From: Sphingopyxis sp.
Lineage (GTDB): Bacteria > Pseudomonadota > Alphaproteobacteria > Sphingomonadales > Sphingomonadaceae
DNA length: 6,042 bases
Assembly: GCA_012035435.1 (NCBI GenBank)
Contig: JAAUPH010000158.1
Span: forward strand, 1 to 6,042
Reading direction: 5' to 3'
Shown: positions 1 through 6,042 of the stretch, piece by piece
How positions within the stretch are numbered: position 1 is the stretch's first letter
Layout of the letters: each line of letters starts with the position of its first letter
Translations under genes and position numbers: made by a program
Notes under the pieces: model-generated
The model's database searches: none
Seen by the model: the letters and a program-made list of their open reading frames with translations, nothing else
Told to the model about the DNA's origin: nothing

Positions 1-1
1 G

Positions 2-634
2 CAAATGTACGATCGCGTCGGTTTCTTCAACACAGAGCTAATAAGATCGCAGGACTATGAAATGACCCTGCGACTGGCCCGCGTTGCAAAGGCATCGGGG
101 ACGAACGAGGTCGTGTTCTTGCAGAGGCAGCATTCTGGCTCACGCGGGCGGGGACAAGATCGGATATCAGCAAATCATGTAAGGGCGAGATGGATCGCAG
201 CAGATGCATCGATTTTCAGAGAAATTTATAACACCTGGTCACTAAAATATTTCGTGCCAGGAACCCATATAAGTTCGGATAGAGATGAAATCATCTCGTT
301 ACTCTACCGCGCCTCGACAATGGCGAGGAAGAAATTATGGGACCTGGCAATTCTAGACTGGTGCGAGGCTTGCCTATTATCTTCATGCACTTTTACGCAA
401 GATGAATTGGAGATTGTCAAGCTGGCAATGTCTGGAAAATATGGGATCGACGAAATATTGGAAGACCCAACCAAAAAAGATGATTTCGATCGTATCTTCC
501 GCGACCCCATGTTTATGCCAATTCGCCGAGCGCTGGCGAGGGGCATGTTGTGGCGAATAAGGGAGTCTTTCTGCTCTGGTCAACCTCTCAAGGCTCTCTG
601 CTTTGCAAGGGTGGTTCTCAAGCTTGCGCGATAG
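2..634 (+). CDS. Family 2 glycosyltransferase, C-terminal part (5' end outside window)
   Basis: The frame is open from the window edge (a Gln codon precedes the first Met at 5), so the true start lies upstream and only about 210 C-terminal residues are visible. The first 50 residues match the end of a GT-A fold family 2 glycosyltransferase: a VGFF segment, then SQDYEMTLRLA, which corresponds to the conserved (E)D-x-(D/E)-hydrophobic motif carrying the catalytic base, then VVFLQRQHSGSRG, like the family's Y-R-x-H-x-G-S segment. Such enzymes move a sugar from a nucleotide-sugar donor to a growing polysaccharide or lipid carrier at the inner face of the membrane. The remaining 150 residues (alpha-helical looking, rich in Leu/Ala/Arg) are a C-terminal extension I do not recognise. 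No membrane segment is evident. Base composition is low: three sampled 60-base lines are 42-45% G+C, against 57-65% in two sampled kinase lines. Donor and acceptor cannot be deduced. No clear terminator follows the TAG stop. Confidence 0.75.
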   Translation, partial: QMYDRVGFFNTELIRSQDYEMTLRLARVAKASGTNEVVFLQRQHSGSRGRGQDRISANHVRARWIAADASIFREIYNTWSLKYFVPGTHISSDRDEIISLLYRASTMARKKLWDLAILDWCEACLLSSCTFTQDELEIVKLAMSGKYGIDEILEDPTKKDDFDRIFRDPMFMPIRRALARGMLWRIRESFCSGQPLKALCFARVVLKLAR

Positions 635-1194
635 GCGCGGGGTGGTTGGCCCACTGAAAATCACTTGGATTTCGGTTGGATGGCGACCATGTGATGCCGG
701 GTCGTTTTTGGTCCGGTTTCTGCGAATATCTCCGGCGATTTCCATGGTATCGGTGCTGCTTTAGGCGTGGATTTAGTGTCGAGCCGGAGCAGCTCGCTCT
801 TCGAGCGTAAGCGGTGTCCCGGGCCGACCTTGCGCAAATTATGTAAAGTTCCACGTTTTCGCGCCGCGCTTTTGGGAAGGGCGCTGCTTGTATGATATTC
901 GCTGCAGACATCATCAAGCACGGCAAGCTCGCCGGCATCACCCAATGAATCGGGTTGACCGCAACGCTTGGCAATTTGGCATATGATCATCCGGTATCGC
1001 GCAACGGCGACGTGACCCCCATCCGCCGCGAGAACCATTGATCGTTGCTGCGCTCGACGGAGCCCAAGGGCATGATCTCTTTCCACCCTACGGGGCGCCA
1101 ACTCTGCCTGCCGCCTGTAGTCCGCGAGATGGAAGGGGCTGGTTGTGTTAGGCCACGATCCCAACCGGAGGTCGGCGTCGCACCCGTCCGGAAT
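635..1194. other. Intergenic stretch of 560 bases, no recognisable gene
   Basis: This stretch lies between the glycosyltransferase stop and the stop of the GGDEF-EAL locus on the other strand, so the two loci converge here. Open frames exist on the - strand (for example 661-1164), but their translations are rich in Arg, Ser, Pro and His, show no family motif, and overlap each other in several frames, as expected of shadow frames in GC-rich DNA. I see no tRNA cloverleaf, direct repeat pair, transposase motif or strong terminator. The stretch may be remnant DNA, but I cannot say of what. Confidence 0.5.
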
Positions 1195-3135
1195 TCATTG
1201 CGCGATCGCATTGACGGGAACCAAGTCATCCAGCTGACCTGCTTCCACCGGCTGAGACAGATAGAAGCCCTGAGCCATGTCGCAGCCCATCGCTTTGACA
1301 AGCGAAAGCTGCTCGTGGCTTTCGATGTGCTCTGCCACACAAAGCGCGCCTGCCGCTTGGCAAAGGTTCACTAAGCCCAGCAAGATCTGTCGGGACTTTG
1401 CGCAAAACAGACTTTTTCCGTCAATGAGCCATCGAGTTTGACGACATCGAACTCAAGATCACGCAGATAGGACACTGACGCGTGTCCGGCACCGAAGTCG
1501 TCGAGAGCGGTGAGGCATCCGGCACCTCTGAGCCTTTCAAGTTCATGTTTTGCCACAGAAAGATCGGCAAGGACCGCAGATTCCCTGATTTCGAAAAGAA
1601 GGCGCTCGGGGGGGATGCCATATCCCTCAAGGATCCTGAGGAGATGGGCGGTCGCGCCACGCCGGCTGATCTGCGCAGCGCTAAGGTTGAAGGAGAGGCG
1701 TATGTCGGGGCGCCAGTCACCGATCTGCATGAGCGCCTTTTCGAGGATCGCATCATTGAGAGGCTCGATCCGGCCCAATGATTCGGCGAGCGATATGAAT
1801 TCGTTCGGTTTTATCTGGCCCAGCTCAGCGCTTTTCCAGCGTGCCAGAGCCTCGACATAGGCGATGCCGTTGTCGTGCATCCAGTAGATCGGCTGGTACT
1901 GGACAGTGAGTTCGTTGACAGCGTCCTCATTCAGCAGAAGCCTTTCGAGCTTCACCCGGCGCATATCGATTGCGTGGGCGCTCTCGTCATAGAATTGCCA
2001 TCTGCCGCGGCCGGACGCTTTGGCCATGTACAACGCGGTATCAGCTTGCCTCAGGAATTCTTCAGACGATACCGTGAAGGGCCCTGCCTCGGCAAAGCCG
2101 CATGACGTTGCAACCGCCAGATCCTTCTCCATCCATTCCACGGGCCGCGTTGCAAGATCGCAGATCAGCTCCCCTGCGCCCGAAATGGCCTCCCTCGAAA
2201 GCCCGGCTTGCCAGAAGATCGCAAACTACGTCACCGCCTATCCTCGCGACGATTGCCTCACCTTCGAAGGCTGCCGCGAGGCGGCGTCCGAACGCCGTCA
2301 AGACGGCATCGCCCGCCGCATGGCCGAACACGTCGTTGGCGCGCTTGAAGCCGTCAAGATCACAGATGGCGACCATACTTCCGCCCCCGGATGCGGGGCC
2401 GCGCACCATATGGATTTCAATGTCCCGGATGAGCTTCGAGCGGTTCGGCAAGCCCGTCAGACCATCTTCGTCCGCGCGTTTCAGCGCTGCGGCTTCTGCA
2501 GATACAGCGCGGTTGTGCTCGCGCGAGACAGCCATGCGGCTCTCCATCAGCTGGCCAGCGCACGGTCGTGGGTGCGCAACAAGCGCATGAAGAGAAGGAT
2601 TGCCAGCAGCAGGCTGATCCCCATCGCCACGGTCATATGGTTGTCCCAAAAGAGCAACCGGGCTGCAACGGGCAGACCCAGGATAATCAGCGGCAGGAGG
2701 GCCGCGCGTGGGAAGCTGCTGAGGCCATAACTCGCCCCTAGCGCGGCCAGCAGGTTGAACATCGCAATGTTGAGGGCTAGCTCGGGGTGAACGGGTCATC
2801 AGAACCTGTGCCCAGACCGAGAAACCCGCGCAGAACAGGGTCGTGAAGAAGGCCACCTTGAGAAGTTCGGTCCGGATGATTTCGTGATTTTCACTCGGGC
2901 GCTGCAAAAATGCCCAATAAATTGCACGCCAGATCAACAAGGCCGACAATATCGTGACAGGCGAAACTGGCGCGAGTTTGTCCCCGCCGATTGCTGCATA
3001 CATCCCAACAAGGTTCACGACACAGGCGACATAGAGCAACGGAATTTGTGCACGCAGATTGTTGAAAATCTGTTGAATTTGCTCGCGTTGTTCAGACGCG
3101 TTTCCGGCAGGAAACAAGACCCTCAACACCCACAT
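1195..3135 (-). pseudogene. Membrane GGDEF-EAL cyclic-di-GMP protein, broken by four frameshifts
   Basis: Read with four single-base corrections, this is one protein of about 647 residues. The N-terminus (about 1-190) has six hydrophobic segments, for example IPLLYVACVVNLVGMYAAIG, VTILSALLIWRAIYWAFL and MTVAMGISLLLAILLFMRLL. A GGDEF (diguanylate cyclase) domain follows: ADEDGLTGLPNR, CDLDGFKRANDVFGHAAGD, then ARIGGD(EF). The inhibitory RxxD site before GGDEF is absent. The EAL (phosphodiesterase) domain has YVEALARW (EAL Glu at 1851-1853), FNLSAAQ, LLFEIRES, ALDDFGAG, VVKLDGS, AEHIES and MAQGFYLSQP, so most metal and catalytic positions are kept. The start is ATG 3135: an in-frame TAG lies 12 bases upstream, and an AGGA sits 10 bases before it. 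Reading frame by segment: 3135 to ~2794 frame A; ~2794 to ~2550 frame B; ~2550 to 2228 frame A; 2228 to ~1400 frame B; then frame A to TGA 1195-1197. An intact product would make or degrade c-di-GMP at the inner membrane. As written only N-terminal fragments could be made. Sequencing error is the alternative explanation. Confidence 0.85.
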
Positions 3136-3335
3136 AAGTGCAGCGTCCTACCGGGTTGAAACCAGCAAATCGTTAATTCCTTTCTTGATCGCACCTCCGC
3201 AAAATAGGTCTAACCTCTTTCGAAACCGCTAAACTGACAGGCACTGATCCAGCCAAAACCAAAGCTGCTGCGCCATGCCTGTACACCTGCCGACAAGGTG
3301 CTGGCGGCTGACGGCTGGCTTCCATTGGAACATAA

Positions 3336-3473
3336 TCATGCGCGCAGGCCGAACGCCGTCCCGACAAGCACAGCCAGACCGATCACGGCCATGCTGCCTT
3401 TGCGGAAAGTAAAGCTCCGGGCCAAACCTTCGCGAATAGACGCTGCTATCGCCGGCGAGGTTTTGCGTCCGGG
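3336..3473 (-). other. Short open frame with a hydrophobic C-terminal helix, unidentified
   Basis: Between an in-frame TAA (3474-3476) and TGA (3336-3338) the - strand is open for 45 codons. The translation ends with FTFRKGSMAVIGLAVLVGTA then FGLRA: a basic stretch followed by a good single membrane-spanning helix of about 16-18 residues. The only ATG is internal (the Met of SMAVIG), with AAAGG five bases before it, giving just 18 residues. A TTG eleven codons upstream would give 29. It could be the tail of a decayed membrane protein, a tiny membrane peptide, or chance. I do not recognise a family and give no function. Confidence 0.2.
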
Positions 3474-3476
3474 TTA

Positions 3477-3515
3477 TCGATGGTTCAGAACCCCACGGTG
3501 GTCTTAGACCATCGA
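3477..3515. repeat. Overlapping inverted repeats (two alternative stems)
   Basis: TCGATGGT (3477-3484) is a perfect inverted match of ACCATCGA (3508-3515). An inner arm, CGGTGGTC (3496-3503), can also pair with GACCATCG (3507-3514) around a TTA loop, with one G-T wobble. The right arm can therefore pair with either partner, and a TTTT run (3517-3520) follows on the + strand. This resembles a mutually exclusive terminator/antiterminator layout, but no gene lies next to it on the + strand. Confidence 0.45.
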
Positions 3516-3964
3516 CTTTTCGCAGGCGCGCCATGCCAACACCTGGCCCGAGTTGAGCAAACACCTGGTGTCGTTGGCCCGATCGCACCCGAAGCGCGCG
3601 TTCGCGGCGAGGCGGCGACGGGGCGGAGCAATACAGGCCTGCGACCGGATTCAACGACGATGCGGCAGGCGCGATGCCTTCACATCTGAAACCGGCATGC
3701 CATGCATCAGCCACGGGGTTATCGCACGTGCTTAACCACAGACCTTTGCCTCACGACCTGCATGCCTGGTCACCGGTGCGATCGTTCTGCCTCGACGTTC
3801 AGGGCAATGCCATTCTCACGATGCGTATGGCGTCAGCGCCATCCATGCAGATTGTAGCCGTCTTTTGTGTAACGTCGAACCCTGCGGAAGCCGGCATCGG
3901 ATCTCTCCATGAGGACCGCCATTAGGCCGAGTGCCCGACCAGCAGTGCGAGACCTTCCTGACCC

Positions 3965-3983
3965 CCTGCAGGAAATCTGCAGG
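3965..3983. repeat. Inverted repeat CCTGCAG-N5-CTGCAGG
   Basis: Two 7-base arms match perfectly around the 5-base centre GAAAT. Each arm itself contains the 6-base palindrome CTGCAG. It could be a dimeric operator or a small hairpin. No adjacent gene start supports an operator role, so only the structure is claimed. Confidence 0.4.
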
Positions 3984-4192
3984 CACATCCTACAGGAATT
4001 CTGAAGAGGCGCGTGACATCAATAACCGAAGAAAAGCGGGTAGGGGCATTGGTAACCTCGAGATGTACGTCTGCGATCAGATGATGAAGCCGACCATCCC
4101 CCAGGGCAGGTGACAGACCAACCGGGGGGGGAAAGGGGCTCGCCGTCGTCTGCACAAGGGCCAATCGCATAGTGATTGATCGGGCTTGACCG

Positions 4193-4217
4193 GCCGCGCC
4201 GTCAGCGCGCGGCTTTT
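4193..4217 (+). terminator. Rho-independent terminator-like hairpin, + strand
   Basis: A perfect 7-bp GC stem, GCCGCGC (4193-4199) with GCGCGGC (4207-4213), encloses a 7-base loop and is followed at once by TTTT (4214-4217) and then CTA. The T run is only on the + strand side, so this terminates + strand transcripts. No convincing + strand gene lies upstream. It lies 60 bases beyond the stop of the - strand winged-helix gene, whose transcript would cross it with an A run before the stem rather than a U run after it. Confidence 0.55.
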
Positions 4218-4220
4218 CTA

Positions 4221-4260
4221 CTTCGGCACGCGTACCAGCGTGCGGCGATGTGTCCCGAAG
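4221..4260. repeat. Nested inverted repeats downstream of the winged-helix gene
   Basis: An outer pair, CTTCGG (4221-4226) and CCGAAG (4255-4260), brackets an inner 6-bp stem, GCACGC (4226-4231) with GCGTGC (4238-4243). The two stems share base 4226. On the - strand this begins 17 bases after the regulator's stop, so it could fold in the 3' untranslated RNA and slow decay, but no T run follows on that strand. Confidence 0.35.
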
Positions 4261-4276
4261 GTGTTCGCCTGACCTC

Positions 4277-4729
4277 CTAACGTGCTACGGTCTCAAAATA
4301 GCGGGTGAGGCCCTCATAGCCTTCAGCTGTGAGCCGCAAAAGCACGCAGTTGGCGTCGCCTGGATCGTGTTCCGACCTGATGAGGTCCTCAGCCTCAAGG
4401 ATCTCCAGCCAGCGCATGGCTGTCTGAGAGGAGGCGCCTGAGCCGATGATGGTACTCCGGACGGTGACGGCTTGGTTGCGAACCTGATGGATATAGAGGT
4501 CCAGCAGGATATCCCACGCGGGCTCCCCGAAGAAATTGGGGTTGGCGAAATGATCGCGGCGGGATTTTCTGTCGGTCAGGGCGTGAATGGCCGCCGCCAG
4601 TGCAATCGCTTCACGATCGGTGACGGGTTGTCGCGGCGGCCCAAACGCATCGCAGCCGCTTTCCAAGGCGGATCTCCTCGAGAATGGCCTGAGCGGCGTC
4701 GATTTGCTCGCAAGTTTTTTAACGTCCAT
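4277..4729 (-). CDS. Winged-helix (MarR-like) DNA-binding regulator, N-terminus probably frame-disturbed
   Basis: The 150-residue frame has a clear C-terminal winged helix-turn-helix: AWDILLDLYIHQ (71-82), VTVRSTIIGSG then SSQTAMRWLEILEAEDLI (88-117, the HTH with recognition helix), a wing around HDPGDANCVLLRL (121-133), and TAEGYEGLTRYFETVAR as the closing helix. This architecture fits small MarR-like regulators that bind DNA as dimers in the cytoplasm. Target and ligand are unknown. ATG 4729 is the first start after an in-frame TGA at 4739-4741, with only a weak GGGG before it. The N-terminus is odd. Residues 10-25 read as nonsense, whereas the neighbouring frame over the same bases reads QIDAAQAILEEIRLGKRL, which joins well to FGPPRQPVTDRE. 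An in-frame ATG at 4780 opens with MDSESAAT. The annotated start may therefore be an artefact of indels, and the C-terminal two thirds is the reliable part. The kinase stop is 214 bases upstream on the same strand. Confidence 0.7.
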   Translation of the reverse strand: MDVKKLASKSTPLRPFSRRSALESGCDAFGPPRQPVTDREAIALAAAIHALTDRKSRRDHFANPNFFGEPAWDILLDLYIHQVRNQAVTVRSTIIGSGASSQTAMRWLEILEAEDLIRSEHDPGDANCVLLRLTAEGYEGLTRYFETVAR

Positions 4730-4943
4730 GCGGCCCCATCACGATCCAGAACAGCGCGTCGCAGCGCTTTCGCTATCCATCAAATCTGCCAGCTCGGACT
4801 AAGAATTGGTAAACGTCCTGCCGATAACGGTTAATGCTCGAAAGGCCCCCTTACGGATTTCTGCCATCGCGAAACCTGTACGATGGACAGACCGCGAACA
4901 TTGCAGATGTCCGGTTGCAGCCTATTTCCCCGTCTCCGCTGCT
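4730..4943. other. Spacer between kinase stop and regulator, probable promoter region
   Basis: The 214 bases hold no complete gene beyond the possible ancestral N-terminus of the regulator (4730-4780). An imperfect inverted repeat, CCATCG (4864-4869) and CGATGG (4881-4886), lies after the kinase stop without a T run, so I do not call a terminator. The regulator's promoter should lie here, but I could not pick -35 and -10 boxes with confidence. A TTAACC hexamer on the - strand (around 4830-4836) is noted only as a possible half site. Confidence 0.3.
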
Positions 4944-6042
4944 TCACACAGATTCGCGCGATGCCCACGCCGTGGGGAGTTGAGCTTCTGCGCCCAGAAG
5001 TCTTGCAACGGCCTCCATCAGCTCTGACGATTTGTAGGGTTTGCTGAGCAATTCGAGGTTGCTCTGTTCTTTAAGGCCAAGGTGGGTAAACGCGTCGGCG
5101 GGATAGCCCGACGAATAGAGGATCTTCATCTTGGGGGCCAGTTCGGCGACCGCCTCGCCCAGCTCTTGGCCGTTCATTCCGCCCGGCATGATGATATCGG
5201 TGAACAAGAGATCATAGGTCTCCCCCTCCTTGATCTTCGTCAGGGCAGTCACAGCATCAGGCGCTGTGGCAACGTTGTACCCCAGCATGGTCAGGGTTCT
5301 TGCCACATGGGCACGCACTTGCGGCTGATCCTCGACGATCAGGATTTTCGTCAGCGCGTCCGCGGTTCTTTGCGAGACCGCCGGGGCGGGGCGGGCCTGC
5401 GGATGCTCGGCACACAGGAATGCCGGCAGATACAGGCTGACCGTCGTGCCGTGTCCCACCTCGCTGTAAATCGTAACACCGCCGCCGGCTTGCTTTGCAA
5501 AACCATACACGGTGCTGAGCCCTAGACCCGTCCCCCGACCCACATCCTTGGTCGTGAAGAAGGGCTCGAAGGCCTTTGACAGGACCTCTGGCGTCATGCC
5601 TTTCCCGCTGTCGCTTACACTGATGGCGACATAGGAGCCGGGAGCGAGGTCGGCGATCAACGGGATCATGTCATCGTTCACATCAAGATTCGCGCAGCTG
5701 ATGACGATGTCGCCGCCGCGCGGCATGGCATCACTGGCATTCATCGCAAGGTTTACAAGCGCTTGCTCGAGGCCGTTCGCGTCTATGTCGACGGGCCTGA
5801 CAGCCTCCGGGATATGGTGGCTGAGCCGCACGGACTCGGGTAGACCCGCCCGCAGCAGGATCATCGTATCTTCGATCAATGAGGCAACCTCAACCCGGGT
5901 CCGGTTGAACTGGTTCTGCCGCGCGAAGGTCAACAGCCGGCGCGTCAGGGTCGCAGCGCTTTCAGCAGCCTGACTGATCATGGCGACTGTTTCAGCATCC
6001 TCATTGGTGAGATCACGCATCTCAAGGATTTCGGCATTTCCC
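4944..6042 (-). CDS. Hybrid sensor histidine kinase with C-terminal receiver, partial (5' end outside window)
   Basis: About 365 C-terminal residues are visible and the frame stays open to the window edge. Counting from the Met at 6020, residues 1-45 are the second helix of the HisKA dimerisation domain. GNAEILE just before that Met suggests the phospho-accepting His lies just outside the window. The HATPase_c domain follows with N box [12 protein letters not shown] (88-99), G1 box SDSGKGM (136-142), F box FEPFFTTK (151-158) and G2 box GRGTGLGLS (161-169). After a short Ala/Pro linker comes a receiver domain from KILIVEDQ (225-232): acidic pair Glu230/Asp231, phospho-acceptor Asp275 in [10 protein letters not shown] (codon 5196-5198), Ser303/Ser304 in LYSSGY, and Lys327 in LLSKPY. 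All catalytic positions look intact. It should autophosphorylate and pass the phosphate to its own receiver, then on to, or back from, a phosphotransfer partner. The sensory domain, and hence the signal and membrane location, is off the window. No response regulator with an output domain is seen beside it. Stop TGA is at 4944-4946. Confidence 0.92.
   Translation of the reverse strand, partial: GNAEILEMRDLTNEDAETVAMISQAAESAATLTRRLLTFARQNQFNRTRVEVASLIEDTMILLRAGLPESVRLSHHIPEAVRPVDIDANGLEQALVNLAMNASDAMPRGGDIVISCANLDVNDDMIPLIADLAPGSYVAISVSDSGKGMTPEVLSKAFEPFFTTKDVGRGTGLGLSTVYGFAKQAGGGVTIYSEVGHGTTVSLYLPAFLCAEHPQARPAPAVSQRTADALTKILIVEDQPQVRAHVARTLTMLGYNVATAPDAVTALTKIKEGETYDLLFTDIIMPGGMNGQELGEAVAELAPKMKILYSSGYPADAFTHLGLKEQSNLELLSKPYKSSELMEAVARLLGAEAQLPTAWASRESV

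Larger units (their letters stand above)
3136..4276. other. Gene-poor stretch of 1.1 kb, no supportable coding gene
   Basis: This stretch separates the GGDEF-EAL start from the winged-helix gene stop. Several open frames of 60-160 codons cross it on both strands (for example 3229-3714 -, 3674-3925 +, 3922-4170 -). They overlap heavily, show no family motif and have compositions typical of shadow frames. The content I can point to is structural: a short hydrophobic frame at 3336-3473 (-), inverted repeats at 3477-3515, 3827-3842, 3965-3983 and 4221-4260, a run of eight G at 4124-4131, and a terminator-like hairpin at 4193-4217. It may be decayed gene or mobile-element DNA, but no transposase, integrase or terminal repeat could be identified. 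Confidence 0.5.

Noticed and set aside
661..1164. Long - strand open frame of 167 codons in the left intergenic region
   Set aside because: It overlaps other frames, has an Arg/His/Ser-rich composition and no recognisable motif or ribosome site. It reads as a shadow frame.
1045..2730. Several + strand open frames of 76-236 codons across the GGDEF-EAL locus
   Set aside because: They are antisense to clear GGDEF and EAL domain coding sequence and have no domains of their own.
3174..3202. Possible promoter for the GGDEF-EAL gene: TTGCGG (3197-3202) and GAATTA (3174-3179) with a 17-base spacer, - strand
   Set aside because: Spacing is good but the -10 box matches the consensus poorly, so it is not strong enough to annotate.
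3229..3714. Long - strand open frame of 161 codons
   Set aside because: The composition is unlike a real protein and no domain is visible. The only protein-like segment in this area (3336-3473) is in a different frame.
3784..3800. GTTC-N9-GTTC, resembling the alphaproteobacterial LexA box
   Set aside because: The known box has a 7-base spacer. Here it is 9, and no gene start follows.
3850..3900. TTTTGTGTAACG segment resembling an insertion-sequence end (IS256-like TTACACAAA)
   Set aside because: There is no matching inverted end, target duplication or transposase sequence in the window.
3922..4170. - strand frame of 82 codons starting MRLALVQTT and crossing the G8 tract
   Set aside because: There is no ribosome-binding site before the ATG, no family motif, and the frame depends on the length of the G8 run.

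Overview
The window looks like a piece of a GC-rich proteobacterial genome. I favour an alphaproteobacterium, because the hybrid kinase and the winged-helix protein resemble proteins common in that class. This is family resemblance judged by eye, and no 16S or other marker gene is present. The supportable genes are a partial glycosyltransferase on the + strand at the left edge, then three loci on the - strand: a broken membrane GGDEF-EAL (cyclic-di-GMP) gene, a winged-helix/MarR-like regulator, and a hybrid histidine kinase that runs off the right edge.

Layout: 2-634 (+) is the C-terminal part of a family 2 glycosyltransferase in noticeably AT-rich DNA. 635-1194 holds no gene I can support. 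1195-3135 (-) is one GGDEF-EAL gene of about 647 codons, cut by four single-base frameshifts, one of them inside the GGDEF signature itself. 3136-4276 is a gene-poor stretch of 1.1 kb with several small inverted repeats, a G8 tract and one good + strand terminator hairpin. 4277-4729 (-) is the winged-helix regulator, whose N-terminus appears scrambled by small compensating frameshifts. 4730-4943 is a spacer. 4944-6042 (-) is the kinase core plus receiver domain of a hybrid sensor kinase.

How the parts relate: a sensor kinase, a transcription regulator, a c-di-GMP turnover enzyme and a polysaccharide-type glycosyltransferase would fit a surface or biofilm regulation theme. The genes are widely spaced and two look damaged, so I see no working operon or new system. 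The most useful observation is the concentration of single-base indels in the middle of the window (about 1390-4780), while the flanking glycosyltransferase and kinase read cleanly. This means either local gene decay or uncorrected sequencing errors, and read-level data would decide between them.
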